Assembly: GCF_001922305.1 (NCBI RefSeq)
Contig: NZ_CP018839.1
Span: forward strand, 3,224,001 to 3,288,000
DNA length: 64,000 nt
Source of the DNA: Thauera chlorobenzoica
GTDB taxonomy: Bacteria > Pseudomonadota > Gammaproteobacteria > Burkholderiales > Rhodocyclaceae
Direction of reading: 5' to 3'
Below, piece by piece: positions 20,687 to 31,468 of the stretch. A model generated the notes under the pieces. It had not been told where the DNA came from. It saw nothing but the letters and a program-made list of their open reading frames with translations, and searched no databases. How positions within the stretch are numbered: position 1 is the stretch's first letter; every line of letters starts with the position of its first letter. A program made the position numbers and the translations under genes.

Positions 20687-22368
20687 GGCTCGTGTTTCTC
20701 CATCGGCACGATGAGTCGGACCGTCGTCCCCGCCCCGGGGGCGCTGCCGATCTCCAGGCGCCCGCCCTGCAGCTCCGCGAGCTGGCGCGCGATGCTCAGC
20801 CCGAGGCCGGTTCCCTTGGGCTTGGTGGTGAAAAAGGGATCGGTGATCCGTGCCAGGTGAGCCTCGGCGATGCCGGCGCCGGTGTCCCGCACCTCGATGC
20901 CGGCTTCCCGCCCCGTGCGGATCGCGCGCACCCTCACGCTGCCACCGGCCGGCGTGGCCTGGACGGCGTTGATGACCAGATTGACGATCACCTGGATCAG
21001 CTGGTCGCGGTCGGCATGGAGCACGATGTCGGTCGCGCCATCGACCCTCAGCACGACGCCCGCCTCGTGCGCCGGCGCCGCCATCAGCGCCTCGATGCGC
21101 GCCAGCAGCCCGGCGGCCGGCACGGGAGCGAGCTCGGGCGGACGAGGACGGCCGAATTCGAGCAAGTCCCCCATGACCCGGTTCAGGCGGTCGATTTCCG
21201 CACCGACGTCCTGGAGCAGTTCGCCGCGCTCCCGGTCCTTCTCGCCGCGGGCCAGCGCCTGCACGGTGGTCTTGATCGTCGCCAGCGGATTGCGGATCTC
21301 GTGGGCGACGCCGGTAGCGAACTCCCCCAGCACCGCCAGCCGTTCGACCCGCACGGTGCGTGCAATCAGCGCCTGCAGCCGCTCGGCCATGCTGTTGAAC
21401 GCCGCCCCCACGGCGTCGATCTCGTCGCCGCCCCGGGTAGCGATGCGGTAGTCCAGGTTTCCCGCCGCCACCGCATCGGCACCGAGGGTGAGGCGGTCGA
21501 CCCGGCGCCGCAGGCGCGCGGCCAGCCGCGCGAACAGCAGCGTGATCACGGCGATCGACACCAGGCTGACGAGAAACAGACTCTTCTGCGCGGTGATGAA
21601 GGGGCGAAACAGCTGATCGGGGTCGATCACCAGCATCGGCTGCCAGCCCGGCAGCACCTCGGGCCCGGCGACCATCTGCCGGCTGGGCGTGACCGCCTGC
21701 CCGACCACGTTGAAGTAGCCGCGCGGCGTCTTCAGCACCGGCTGCACGATGCCGGCGAGCGAGGCGCTGCCCAGCAGCTCGGTCACCGACGCCAGCCGCA
21801 CATGCAAGGCGATGCTCCCCGACTCTTCGCCGATGGCAGACCGGCGCAGGGGCTGACGGATCAGGAACCAGCCCGAACTGCCGTCGTCCGGCGCGACCGG
21901 CCCGACCACATCGACGTCACCCGATACCGCCTTCATCACCGGCAGCCTGGCGAGGTCGAAGGACAAGCCGCTCCAGTACGGTGCGCCCGACGCGGCCTGC
22001 CCGGCGACGATGCGGGTCAGCGCTCCCGCGGGGTCGAACAGCAGGATTCCATACAGGTCGGGAACATCCGCCTCGAGACGCAGCAGCGCCTCGAGCTCGG
22101 TATCGGAGCGGGAAGTCCGCTGCTGGACCAGATAGGGCAAGGCGGGGTGATTCGAGAGCGTCTCGATCTGATAGACGCGGACATCGAAAAACGCCGTCAA
22201 CCGGCTTGCCGTCGCGGTCAGCTGGGCACTCAGGCGCTCCCCGGTGATCTGGTCGAGCAGCGCGCTCGCATAACGGTCGTAGAGCGCGGCGACCACCACC
22301 ATGGGCAGCACGGCGCCCAGCAGGGAAACCAGGAAGTACCTGCTGACGATACTGTTTCGTATGTTCAC
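20683..22368 (-). CDS. Sensor histidine kinase with periplasmic Cache-type sensor
   Basis: 561 residues from a GTG at 22368; no clear ribosome site, so the start is uncertain (the frame is open to 22509, but that extension overlaps the etf terminator). N-terminal membrane segment (FLVSLLGAVLPMVVVAALYD), a periplasmic sensor of about 250 residues, a second membrane segment near SLVSIAVITLLFARLAARL, a HAMP domain, HisKA with the phospho-His in GVAHEIRNPLATIKT, and an HATPase domain ending in GLGLSIARQLAEL. Partner of the sigma-54 regulator it overlaps. The periplasmic sensor suggests detection of an external solute, plausibly the substrate of the adjacent transporter. Confidence 0.83.
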   Translation of the reverse strand: MNIRNSIVSRYFLVSLLGAVLPMVVVAALYDRYASALLDQITGERLSAQLTATASRLTAFFDVRVYQIETLSNHPALPYLVQQRTSRSDTELEALLRLEADVPDLYGILLFDPAGALTRIVAGQAASGAPYWSGLSFDLARLPVMKAVSGDVDVVGPVAPDDGSSGWFLIRQPLRRSAIGEESGSIALHVRLASVTELLGSASLAGIVQPVLKTPRGYFNVVGQAVTPSRQMVAGPEVLPGWQPMLVIDPDQLFRPFITAQKSLFLVSLVSIAVITLLFARLAARLRRRVDRLTLGADAVAAGNLDYRIATRGGDEIDAVGAAFNSMAERLQALIARTVRVERLAVLGEFATGVAHEIRNPLATIKTTVQALARGEKDRERGELLQDVGAEIDRLNRVMGDLLEFGRPRPPELAPVPAAGLLARIEALMAAPAHEAGVVLRVDGATDIVLHADRDQLIQVIVNLVINAVQATPAGGSVRVRAIRTGREAGIEVRDTGAGIAEAHLARITDPFFTTKPKGTGLGLSIARQLAELQGGRLEIGSAPGAGTTVRLIVPMEKHEP

Positions 22369-22507
22369 CGGTGACGACGACGCGCGGAAGACTCGGGCGC
22401 CAATTATGGGATAAATGCCCGGTAAACCCCAATCCGCTTGCACACCGCGAGCCGGGGCGCGGACCCTTGGCGTGCCGTGCAACGCGGCCCCTCGCGCGGT
22501 GAACAGC

Positions 22508-22552
22508 AAAAAAAAAAGCGGCAGCCAGGCCAGACTGGCCTGAGCATGCCGC
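22508..22552 (-). terminator. Strong Rho-independent terminator after etfA
   Basis: On the minus strand a stem with outer arms GCGGCA/TGCCGC and inner arms CAGGCCA/TGGCCTG is followed by ten consecutive Ts (22508-22517). It ends the gcdH-CoA transferase-etfB-etfA transcript 33 bases after the etfA stop. Confidence 0.95.
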
Positions 22553-22584
22553 GGAGAGGGAGAGGGAAAAAAACCGTTAAAAAT

Positions 22585-23526
22585 TCAGATGGCTGCAGCC
22601 AGTTCGGGGACGATCTCGAACAGGTCGCCGACCAGGCCGTAGTCGGCGACCTGGAAGATCGGCGCTTCGGGGTCCTTGTTGATCGCCACGATCACCTTCG
22701 AGTCCTTCATCCCGGCCAGGTGCTGGATCGCGCCCGAAATGCCGATTGCGATGTAGAGCTGGGGGGCGACGATCTTGCCGGTCTGGCCGACCTGGTAGTC
22801 GTTGGGCACGTAGCCGGCATCGACCGCGGCGCGGCTGGCGCCGAGCGCGGCGCCGAGCTTGTCGGCGAGTGGCTCGAGCAGGGCGTGGTAGTTCTCGCCG
22901 CTGCCCAGGCCGCGACCGCCGGAGACGATGATCTTCGCCGCCCCCAGCTCGGGGCGGGCGCTCTTGGTGATTTCGCGCCCGACCAGGGCTGCAACGCCCA
23001 GGTCGGCTGCAGCGGCGACCGCCTCGATCGGGGCGGCACTCCCCTCGCCCGCGGCATCGAACGCGGTGGTGCGCACGGTGATGAGCTTGATCGCATCGGC
23101 GCTCTTGACCGTGGCGAGGGCGTTGCCGGCGTAGATCGGACGCACGAAGGTATCGGCCGCTTCGATCGCGACGATGTCGCTGATCTGGGCAACGTCGAGC
23201 AGCGCCGCCACCCGCGGCAGCATGTTCTTGCCCGCCGAGGTGGCCGGGACGAGCACGTGGCTGTAGTCGCCGGCGAGCCCCTTCACCAGCTCGGCGACGT
23301 TCTCCGCGGTCTGCGCCTCGTAGTGCGGCGCATCGCACACCCGCAGCTTGGCCACGCCGGCGATCTTCGCCGCCGCCTCGGCCGCCGCGCCGCAGCCGGC
23401 ACCGGCCACCAGGACGTGGATGTCCGTGGCCAGCAGCGTGCCCAGCTTCGCCGCCGCGCTCACGGTGTTGAGGGTGGCGGCCTTGATCGAATGGTTGTCG
23501 TGTTCGGCAATGACGAGAATCGGCAT
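22585..23526 (-). CDS. etfA: Electron transfer flavoprotein alpha subunit
   Basis: 313 residues, cytoplasmic, last gene of the operon. Has the C-terminal FAD-binding pattern [35 protein letters not shown] and [16 protein letters not shown]. Forms a heterodimer with EtfB, accepts electrons from acyl-CoA dehydrogenases and passes them to ETF:quinone oxidoreductase. It begins two bases after etfB. Cotranscription with a glutaryl-CoA dehydrogenase-like gene indicates a dedicated electron acceptor for that enzyme. Confidence 0.95.
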   Translation of the reverse strand: MPILVIAEHDNHSIKAATLNTVSAAAKLGTLLATDIHVLVAGAGCGAAAEAAAKIAGVAKLRVCDAPHYEAQTAENVAELVKGLAGDYSHVLVPATSAGKNMLPRVAALLDVAQISDIVAIEAADTFVRPIYAGNALATVKSADAIKLITVRTTAFDAAGEGSAAPIEAVAAAADLGVAALVGREITKSARPELGAAKIIVSGGRGLGSGENYHALLEPLADKLGAALGASRAAVDAGYVPNDYQVGQTGKIVAPQLYIAIGISGAIQHLAGMKDSKVIVAINKDPEAPIFQVADYGLVGDLFEIVPELAAAI

Positions 23527-23528
23527 GT

Positions 23529-24278
23529 TCAGATCACCTTCGCTACGTTCTTCAGTTTGTCGACCAGCTGCGCGACGTCGGCGACGCGCTCGCCCGCGCT
23601 GCGCTTGGGCGGCTCGGACACGCTCAGCGTGGTGAGGCGCGGCGCCACATCGACGCCCAGCTCGGCCGGCTTGACCGTGTCGAGCGGCTTTTTCTTCGCC
23701 TTCATGATGTTGGGGAGAGTGGCGTAGCGCGGCTCGTTGAGGCGCAGGTCGGTGGTGACCACCGCCGGCAGGCTCACCGACAGGGTTTCCAGCCCGCCGT
23801 CGATCTCGCGCGTGACCTGCGCACGGCCGCCTTCGAGCACCAGCTTCGAGGCGAAGGTCGCCTGCGGCCAGCCCGCCAGCGCCGCCAGCATCTGCCCGGT
23901 CTGGTTGGCGTCGTCGTCGATCGCCTGCTTGCCGCAGATCACCAGGTTCGGCGCTTCCTTGTCGCACACCGCCTTCAGCAGCTTGGCCACCGCCAGCGGC
24001 TGCAGCTCGACGTCCGTTTCCACCAGGATGCCGCGGTCGGCACCGATCGCCATCGCCGCGCGCAGGGTCTCCTGGCACGCGCCGAGGCCGCAGGTCACCG
24101 CCACCACTTCGCTCGCCACCCCGGCTTCCTTCAGCCGCACCGCCTCTTCCACCGCGATCTCGTCGAACGGGTTCATGCTCATCTTGACGTTGGCGATGTC
24201 CACGCCGCTGCCGTCGGCCTTCACGCGCACCTTGACGTTGTAGTCGACCACGCGTTTGACAGGTACCAGAATCTTCAA
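23529..24278 (-). CDS. etfB: Electron transfer flavoprotein beta subunit
   Basis: 249 residues, full length. The start codon is TTG, supported by AAGGAG nine bases upstream and by the conserved N-terminus [20 protein letters not shown]. Contains [16 protein letters not shown] and the AMP-binding region typical of EtfB. Partner of the EtfA encoded two bases downstream. Confidence 0.95.
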   Translation of the reverse strand: MKILVPVKRVVDYNVKVRVKADGSGVDIANVKMSMNPFDEIAVEEAVRLKEAGVASEVVAVTCGLGACQETLRAAMAIGADRGILVETDVELQPLAVAKLLKAVCDKEAPNLVICGKQAIDDDANQTGQMLAALAGWPQATFASKLVLEGGRAQVTREIDGGLETLSVSLPAVVTTDLRLNEPRYATLPNIMKAKKKPLDTVKPAELGVDVAPRLTTLSVSEPPKRSAGERVADVAQLVDKLKNVAKVI

Positions 24279-24304
24279 GGCAGGTTCTCCTTCAATCTGT
24301 TGTT

Positions 24305-25528
24305 TCAGACCACGCCGCTTGCGCGCAGGCCTGCGATGGTTTCGGCGTCGAGGCCGAGCGTTCCAGCCAGTATGGCCTCGGTGTGCTCACCGAGCATCGG
24401 CGGCGGCAGACGGTAGTCGACCGGGGTGGCCGACAGCTTCATCGGGTTCGCCACCTGCGGCACGCTCCCGGCGGCCGGGTGCGGCATCGTCACCTTCATC
24501 CCGCGCGCCAGCACCTGCGGGTCGGCAAAGACGTCGGCCAGGGTGTTGATCGGCCCGCAGGGCACGGCGAGCGCCTCGAGCATGGCGATCCAGTCGGCGG
24601 TGTTGCGCTCGACCGTCAGTTTTTTGAGCAGCGGAATCAGCGCCGCACGGTTTTCCACCCGCGCCCGGTTGGTGGCGAAGCGGGGGTCGGCGGCCAGCGC
24701 CGGCTGTCCGGCCGCCTCGCAGAAGCGGGCGAACTGGCCGTCGTTGCCGATCGCCAGGATCATGTAGCCGTCGGCGGTCGGGAAATCCTGGTAGGGCACG
24801 ATATTCGGATGCGCATTGCCCAGCCGCTTCGGGTTCTGCCCGGTGGCGAGATAGTTCATCGCCTGGTTGGCCAGGCAGGCGATCTGGACATCGAGCAGGG
24901 CGAGGTCGATGTACTGCCCTTCGCCGCTCTTGTCCCGCCAGGCCAGCGCCGCAAGCACGGCGTTGGTCGCGTACAGGCCGGTGAGGATGTCGGTCAGCGC
25001 CACGCCGACCTTCATCGGTCCGCCGCCTTCCTCGCCGTCGGGGCGGCCGGTGAGGCTCATCAGCCCGCCCAGGCCCTGGATCAGGAAGTCGTAGCCGGCG
25101 CGCGGCGCGTACGGTCCGTCCTGACCGAAGCCGGTGATCGAGCAGTAGACCAGGCGCGGATTGACCGCCTTCAGGCTGTCGTAGTCGAGGCCGTACTGCT
25201 TGAGGCCGCCGGCCTTGAAGTTCTCCAGCACGACATCGGACTCGGCGGCGAGCTTCCTCACCAGCGCCTGCCCTTCCGGGCGGGTGATGTCGATCGTGAT
25301 CGAGCGCTTGTTGCGGTTGGCGCACAGGTAGTAGGCGGCGACCGAGGTCTCCGCCCCCTGCTCGTCCTTGAGCCACGGCGGCCCCCAGCCGCGGGTGTCG
25401 TCGCCGACCCCCGGACGCTCGACCTTGATTACGTCGGCGCCGAGGTCGGCCAGCATCTGCCCGGCCCAGGGGCCGGCGAGGATGCGCGACAGATCGAGGA
25501 TGCGGAGGTGAGAGAGGGCGCCGGGCAT
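24305..25528 (-). CDS. CaiB/BaiF family (class III) CoA transferase
   Basis: 407 residues. Begins [20 protein letters not shown], the standard class III N-terminus, with the catalytic Asp expected in [23 protein letters not shown] helices and the [14 protein letters not shown] region later on. Transfers CoA between carboxylic acids, typically from succinyl-CoA. Lying 17 bases after gcdH and before etfBA, it most likely activates glutarate to glutaryl-CoA, i.e. a succinyl-CoA:glutarate CoA-transferase; that substrate assignment is contextual. Confidence 0.85.
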   Translation of the reverse strand: MPGALSHLRILDLSRILAGPWAGQMLADLGADVIKVERPGVGDDTRGWGPPWLKDEQGAETSVAAYYLCANRNKRSITIDITRPEGQALVRKLAAESDVVLENFKAGGLKQYGLDYDSLKAVNPRLVYCSITGFGQDGPYAPRAGYDFLIQGLGGLMSLTGRPDGEEGGGPMKVGVALTDILTGLYATNAVLAALAWRDKSGEGQYIDLALLDVQIACLANQAMNYLATGQNPKRLGNAHPNIVPYQDFPTADGYMILAIGNDGQFARFCEAAGQPALAADPRFATNRARVENRAALIPLLKKLTVERNTADWIAMLEALAVPCGPINTLADVFADPQVLARGMKVTMPHPAAGSVPQVANPMKLSATPVDYRLPPPMLGEHTEAILAGTLGLDAETIAGLRASGVV

Positions 25529-25545
25529 GATGCGTTCGCTGCGAC

Positions 25546-26733
<1,188 letters not shown>

Positions 26734-26879
26734 GCCTATCTCCTGTTGCGTTCCAGTGTCGTTTGCAGGCGCCTGCCTGTGCGTGGAACGCATATTATTG
26801 CTCGTTCACCCTGGTTTCAAGCGATATTTATGAAGTAATCTGTGCATTTAATTCACTCCGTGAAGCATCCCCACGGTCC

Positions 26880-27770
26880 ATGCGCAAAAAAATCCCCAGC
26901 ACCGCGGCCCTCCTCGCCTTCGAAGCCGCCGCCCGGCATGAAAGTTTCACCCGCGCCGCGGAGGAACTCGCGCTGACCCAGAGCGCGATCTGCCGCCAGA
27001 TCGGCACGCTGGAAAGTTTCCTCGGCGTCGCCCTGTTCCGCCGCACCCGGCGCGGCGTGCAGCTGACCGAAGCGGGGCTGAGCTACAGCCGCCAGATCGC
27101 CCCCCGGCTCGATGCGATCGAGCGCGACACCTTGTCGGTGATGGCCCACCACGGCACCGGCACCACGCTCGACCTCGCCGTGGTGCCGACTTTCGCCACC
27201 CGCTGGCTGATTCCCCGCCTCTCCGGCTTCCAGCAGCAGAACCCCGAAGTGGTGGTGAACATGAGCACCCAGACCCGCCCCTTCCTCTTCGATCAGACCG
27301 AATACGATGCCGCGATCTACTTCGGCGATGCCGGCTGGCCCGGTACCGAGGCGCACTTCCTGATGCGCGAATATCCGGTCCCGGTGTGCAGCCCTGCCCT
27401 TCCGGGCGCACGCGCGCAGATGTCGCCGGCGGAGATCGCCCGCCTGCCGCTGCTGCAGCAGACCACCCGCCCCTACGCCTGGCGCCACTGGTTCGAATCG
27501 GCCAAAGTGAATACCGACCAGGACATGGCGGGCATGCGCCTCGAGCTTTTTTCGATGCTCGCCCAGGCCGCCATCGAGCGCATGGGCGTCGCCCTGATCC
27601 CACCCTTCCTGATCCAGCACGAACTGGCCGCCGGCAGCCTGATGACTCCCTGCGACTGCAGCTTCCCGAGCACGCGCGCCTATTACCTGATCGTGCCCGA
27701 GCGCAAGGCCGAGCGCCCGGCGCTGACCCGTTTCCGCGAGTGGCTGCTGGCCGAAGTGGCCCGCGCCTGA
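26880..27770 (+). CDS. gcdR: LysR family regulator, probably of the gcdH operon
   Basis: 296 residues. N-terminal winged helix (LLAFEAAARHESFTRAAEEL, QSAICRQIGTLESFLG) followed by the substrate-binding domain (DLAVVPTFATRWLIPRL), the GcvA-like branch of LysR proteins. The ATG at 26880 is preferred; an upstream in-frame extension to 26763 runs back over the divergent promoter region. Divergent placement next to gcdH is the usual arrangement for its local regulator, so glutarate or glutaryl-CoA is a plausible inducer. Confidence 0.85.
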   Translation: MRKKIPSTAALLAFEAAARHESFTRAAEELALTQSAICRQIGTLESFLGVALFRRTRRGVQLTEAGLSYSRQIAPRLDAIERDTLSVMAHHGTGTTLDLAVVPTFATRWLIPRLSGFQQQNPEVVVNMSTQTRPFLFDQTEYDAAIYFGDAGWPGTEAHFLMREYPVPVCSPALPGARAQMSPAEIARLPLLQQTTRPYAWRHWFESAKVNTDQDMAGMRLELFSMLAQAAIERMGVALIPPFLIQHELAAGSLMTPCDCSFPSTRAYYLIVPERKAERPALTRFREWLLAEVARA

Positions 27771-27873
27771 GCCGATCGCCACGCCCGCTCCGGCTTTGGC
27801 GGGGTACCCGGCGATCGCCCGCAGCCGGTGACACACCCGCCTTGCCGGCCGCCGGCGGGAGCGGACGGGGTCG

Positions 27874-28590
27874 CTACACGCCGAGGTAGCGGTGCCACAG
27901 GGCGCGATCGGCATCGAGCTCGGCCGAGCTGCCGTGCCACACGATACGCCCGCGCTCGAGGATGAAGTGGCGGTCGGCCAGACGGAGCAGGCGCTCGACG
28001 TACTTGTCCACCACCAGCGTGGTCTGGCCGGCGGCCTTGAGCTGCGCCAGGCACTGCCAGATTTCCTCGCGGATCACCGGGGCGAGGCCTTCGGTGGCTT
28101 CGTCGAGGATCAGCAGGCGTGGATTGGTCGACAGCGCGCGCGCGATCGCCAGCATCTGCTGCTCGCCGCCGGAGAGCTCGTTGCCCATGTGCCCGGCCCG
28201 CTCGCGCAGGCGCGGAAACAGCGCGTACAACCGCTCCAGCGTCCATGGCGCGGCGCTGTCGTTGCGCCGGTCGGCAAAGGCGATCAGGTGCTCGCGCACG
28301 GTCAGATTGGGAAAGCACTGCCGTCCCTCCGGCACCACCGCCACCCCGAGACGGGCGATGGCATCGGCGCTCAGGCCATGGATCGGCCGGCCACCAAAGC
28401 GGACCTCGCCGCGACGCAGCGGCAGGCCGCCGATCAGGGTCTTGATCGTGGTGCTCTTGCCCATGCCGTTGCGCCCGAGCAGGGTCACGACCTCGCCGGC
28501 ACGAATCTCCAGATCGAGCCCGAACAGGACCTGGCTGGGGCCGTAGCCGGCCTCCAGGCCGCGGCCGGCCAGTAGCGACTGGTCGTTCAC
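27874..28590 (-). CDS. livF: Branched-chain-type ABC transporter ATP-binding protein LivF (cluster 2)
   Basis: 238 residues, GTG start overlapping the LivG stop (GTGA). Walker A GRNGMGKST, signature LSGGEQQ and Walker B RLLILDEATEGLAP are intact. ATPase subunit of the second Liv system, convergent with the LysR gene. Its genomic neighbours (AraC regulator and pobA) point to an aromatic acid or related compound as cargo, but sequence alone does not show it. Confidence 0.87.
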   Translation of the reverse strand: MNDQSLLAGRGLEAGYGPSQVLFGLDLEIRAGEVVTLLGRNGMGKSTTIKTLIGGLPLRRGEVRFGGRPIHGLSADAIARLGVAVVPEGRQCFPNLTVREHLIAFADRRNDSAAPWTLERLYALFPRLRERAGHMGNELSGGEQQMLAIARALSTNPRLLILDEATEGLAPVIREEIWQCLAQLKAAGQTTLVVDKYVERLLRLADRHFILERGRIVWHGSSAELDADRALWHRYLGV

Positions 28591-29336
28591 ATACCCTCCT
28601 CGGTGCCGAGATACACCGCCCGCACTTGCGGATGGGCGCGGATCGACGCGGGATCACCGCAAGCCAGCACGCGTCCGTAGTCGAGCACCGAGATGCGGTC
28701 GGCGAGCTGGAACACCGCATCCATGTCGTGCTCGATCAGCAGGATCGCGGTGCGTTCGCGCAGGCGCCCGATCAGTGCCACCATCTGCTGCGAATCGTCC
28801 GGCCCCATGCCCGCCATCGGCTCGTCGAGCAGCAGCAGCTTGGGCCGCGCGGCGAGCGCGAGGGCAAGATCGAGCCGACGCTGGAGGCCGTGCGGCAGGG
28901 TTGCCGCCACCCGGTGCAAAACCGTCTCCAGCCCCAGCGTCTGCGCCAGCTCGAGCGCCTGCCGGTGCAAACCGGTTTCGGCCGCGCGCCGGCGCAGGAA
29001 GCGGAAGCTCGAGCCGGCATGGGCCTGTACCGCGAGCAGCAGGTTATCGAACACGCTGCGCCCACCGAACACGCTGGTGATCTGGAAACACCGCGACAAA
29101 CCATGCTGCACCCGCCGGTGCGGCGCCATCGCCGTCAGCTCGACCCCATCGAGCACCAAACGGCCGGCGTCCGCTGGCAACAGGCCGGAAATCAGATTGA
29201 CCAGCGTGGTCTTGCCCGCCCCGTTGGGACCGATCAGGGCATGGACTTCACCGTGATCGACGGCCAGGCTGACCGCATCGGTGGCGAGCAGGCCGCCGAA
29301 GCGCTTGACCAGGCGGTCGGCGACGAACAGGCTCAC
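28587..29336 (-). CDS. livG: Branched-chain-type ABC transporter ATP-binding protein LivG (cluster 2)
   Basis: 249 residues, GTG start. Walker A GPNGAGKTT, Walker B KLLLLDEPMAGMG and H-loop LLIEHDMDAVF are intact; the signature is the degenerate LPHGLQRRL. An 80-base gap separates it from livM; it overlaps livF by four bases. Confidence 0.87.
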   Translation of the reverse strand: MSLFVADRLVKRFGGLLATDAVSLAVDHGEVHALIGPNGAGKTTLVNLISGLLPADAGRLVLDGVELTAMAPHRRVQHGLSRCFQITSVFGGRSVFDNLLLAVQAHAGSSFRFLRRRAAETGLHRQALELAQTLGLETVLHRVAATLPHGLQRRLDLALALAARPKLLLLDEPMAGMGPDDSQQMVALIGRLRERTAILLIEHDMDAVFQLADRISVLDYGRVLACGDPASIRAHPQVRAVYLGTEEGM

Positions 29337-29415
29337 CGGACGCCCCTCCTGTCGCTGCGCGCGCCCCTCCCCAGGGGCGGTGAGCGCTTTCCTTCGGACG
29401 GCCGCACGGGCGCGC

Positions 29416-30450
29416 TCACTGGACTACCCTCCTGTGCTCGGCGAGCGCCGCCAGGCCGCGCGGCGCAAAGAAGACGACCACCAGCAAGAGCACGCCGAGC
29501 GGCCAGTGCCAGTATTCGGTCCAGACTTTCAGCGCCTCGGCGAGTACCAGCCACACCGTCACCCCGAGCACCGCCCCCCAGCGCCGGCCCAGGCCGCCGA
29601 CCACGACCATGACGAGCAGCAGCGCGGATTCGGTCCAGTGCATCAACGAGGGGCTGACGAAATTGCTGTGACTGGCGAGCAGCGCACCGGCCAGCCCGGC
29701 CAGCGCGCCGGCGCCGGTGAAGGCGACGAGCTTGAGGCGGAACACCGGGTAGCCGAGCGCGACCATGCGCGTTTCATTGTCGCGGATCCCCATCAGCGCG
29801 TAGCCGAAGCGCGATCCGGCGAGCCGGCTGGCGAACGCGAACACCAGCGCCGCGATCGCCAGCACCACCCAGAAGAAGGCGTGCGCGTGACCGGTGCCGA
29901 GTCCGCCGCCAAACGCGAGCGGGACATACAGGCCGTAGCCGTCATCACCGCCATAGGTGCTCAGCGACACCGCGAGGTAGTACAGCATCTGGGCGAACGC
30001 CAGCGTGATCATCAGAAAATACACCCCGCGCGTGCGCAGCGAAACCGCCCCGATTGCCGCCGCCACACCCCCCGACAGCAGCAGCGCCGCCGCCCACGCC
30101 AGCCAGGCCGAGTCGATCCCGGCATCGACCAGGGCGACCACCGTGTACGCCCCCACGCCGATGAACCCGGCATGGCCGAGGGCCGCCATGCCGCCGTAGC
30201 CGAGGATAAAATTGAGGCTGGTGGCGGCGATCAGCACGATCAGCAGCCGGCGCACGAAGCCGACGTAGTATTCGAGCTCGAACAGCGGCCCGAGCAGCGG
30301 CAGCAGCGCCAGCGCCAGCAACAGCGCCCAGGGCAGCAGGCGCGCGGCAAGCGCGGGCGACGACGCCCCGTGCCGCAGTGGCGGCCTGCCGCCGCCCTGC
30401 TCCACCGCGCCCGCCGTGCGCGGCGCCTCACCCGGACCGGATCGTTCCAT
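29416..30450 (-). CDS. livM: Branched-chain-type ABC permease LivM (cluster 2)
   Basis: 344 residues, ATG with AGGAGG upstream. About 35 mostly polar residues precede the first membrane segment. LivM hallmarks GYGGMAALGHAGFIGVGAY and GIRDNETRMVALGYP are clear. Inner-membrane subunit paired with LivH encoded 14 bases upstream. Confidence 0.88.
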   Translation of the reverse strand: MERSGPGEAPRTAGAVEQGGGRPPLRHGASSPALAARLLPWALLLALALLPLLGPLFELEYYVGFVRRLLIVLIAATSLNFILGYGGMAALGHAGFIGVGAYTVVALVDAGIDSAWLAWAAALLLSGGVAAAIGAVSLRTRGVYFLMITLAFAQMLYYLAVSLSTYGGDDGYGLYVPLAFGGGLGTGHAHAFFWVVLAIAALVFAFASRLAGSRFGYALMGIRDNETRMVALGYPVFRLKLVAFTGAGALAGLAGALLASHSNFVSPSLMHWTESALLLVMVVVGGLGRRWGAVLGVTVWLVLAEALKVWTEYWHWPLGVLLLVVVFFAPRGLAALAEHRRVVQ

Positions 30451-30464
30451 GCAGCCTCCTTCGC

Positions 30465-31385
30465 TCAGGCGCGCGCGGGGAACAGCCCCGCCGGTTTCAG
30501 GATCAGCACCGCCGCCATCAGCAGGTACATCGCAATGCCGGCGAGCGCCGGCCCCAGATCGGCGGCCAGCGCGGGCGGCAGCAGCGCACGCAGCAGCGGC
30601 GGCAGGAAGGCGCGCCCGGCGGTGTCGACCAGCCCGACCAGCAGCGCGGCGATGAAGGCACCGCGCACCGAGCCGATGCCGCCGATCACGATCACCACCA
30701 GCGCCGGGATCAGGATTGCCTCGCCCATGCCGATCTGCACCGCGCTGATCGGCCCCATCAGCGCACCGGCCAGCGCCGCAAGGGCCGCACCGAGCGCGAA
30801 CACGAAGGAAAACACGCGCCCGACGCGCACCCCCATGAATTCCGCCATCCTGCGGTTCGATGCCCCCGCGCGCACGAGCATGCCGACGCGGGTGTGATTG
30901 ACGAGCACGTACAACCCGATCGCAACCAGCAGCCCCACCGCCAGCAGCACCAGCCGGTAGGCCGGATACGGCAGTTCGGGCAGCAGTTGCACGGGTCCCG
31001 CGAGCGCGGCCGGCATCGACGCCATCAGCGGCGACGGCCCCCAGATCGCCTTCACCGCGTCGTCGGCGATCAGGATCACACCGAAGGTCGCGATCACCTG
31101 CGCGAGATGGTCGCGGGCGTAGAGCTTCTTCACGATCAGCACTTCGAGCACGAAGGCCACCAGCACCGTCGCCGCGACCGCGACCAGGACCGCAGCGGCG
31201 AAGCTGCCGCTCGCCTCATGCACGCGCGCCGCGATGTAGGCTCCGGCCATGTAGAGCGAGCCGTGGGCGAGGTTCATGGTGTCCATGATGCCGAACACGA
31301 GCGTGAGGCCGGCCGCGAGCAGAAACAGCATCAAGCCGTAGCCGAGGCCGTTCAGGAGCTGCTCGAAAACGAAGATCGAATCCAT
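30465..31385 (-). CDS. livH: Branched-chain-type ABC permease LivH (cluster 2)
   Basis: 306 residues from the ATG at 31385, chosen because the family begins close to DSIFVFEQLLNGLGYG; a second in-frame ATG at 31418 would add 11 residues, and neither has a strong ribosome site. Hydrophobic, with FGIMDTMNLAHGSLYMAGAY and VVIVIGGIGSVRGAFIAAL. Confidence 0.85.
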   Translation of the reverse strand: MDSIFVFEQLLNGLGYGLMLFLLAAGLTLVFGIMDTMNLAHGSLYMAGAYIAARVHEASGSFAAAVLVAVAATVLVAFVLEVLIVKKLYARDHLAQVIATFGVILIADDAVKAIWGPSPLMASMPAALAGPVQLLPELPYPAYRLVLLAVGLLVAIGLYVLVNHTRVGMLVRAGASNRRMAEFMGVRVGRVFSFVFALGAALAALAGALMGPISAVQIGMGEAILIPALVVIVIGGIGSVRGAFIAALLVGLVDTAGRAFLPPLLRALLPPALAADLGPALAGIAMYLLMAAVLILKPAGLFPARA

Positions 31386-31468
31386 CGGGGGGGAGAACGG
31401 GATAAAGCCGTGCGGCATGAAAGCGCGGCCGACGGGATTCCCCGCCGCCGCGCCTGAAGTCGATGCGC

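Noticed and set aside
20692..22374. Open frame of 560 codons on the plus strand
   Set aside because: Antisense of the histidine kinase at 20683-22368; no start site or domain.
27771..27873. Terminator between convergent lysR and livF
   Set aside because: CGATCGCC and GGCGATCG are complementary but far apart with GC-rich filler and no T-run, so the evidence is too weak for a feature.
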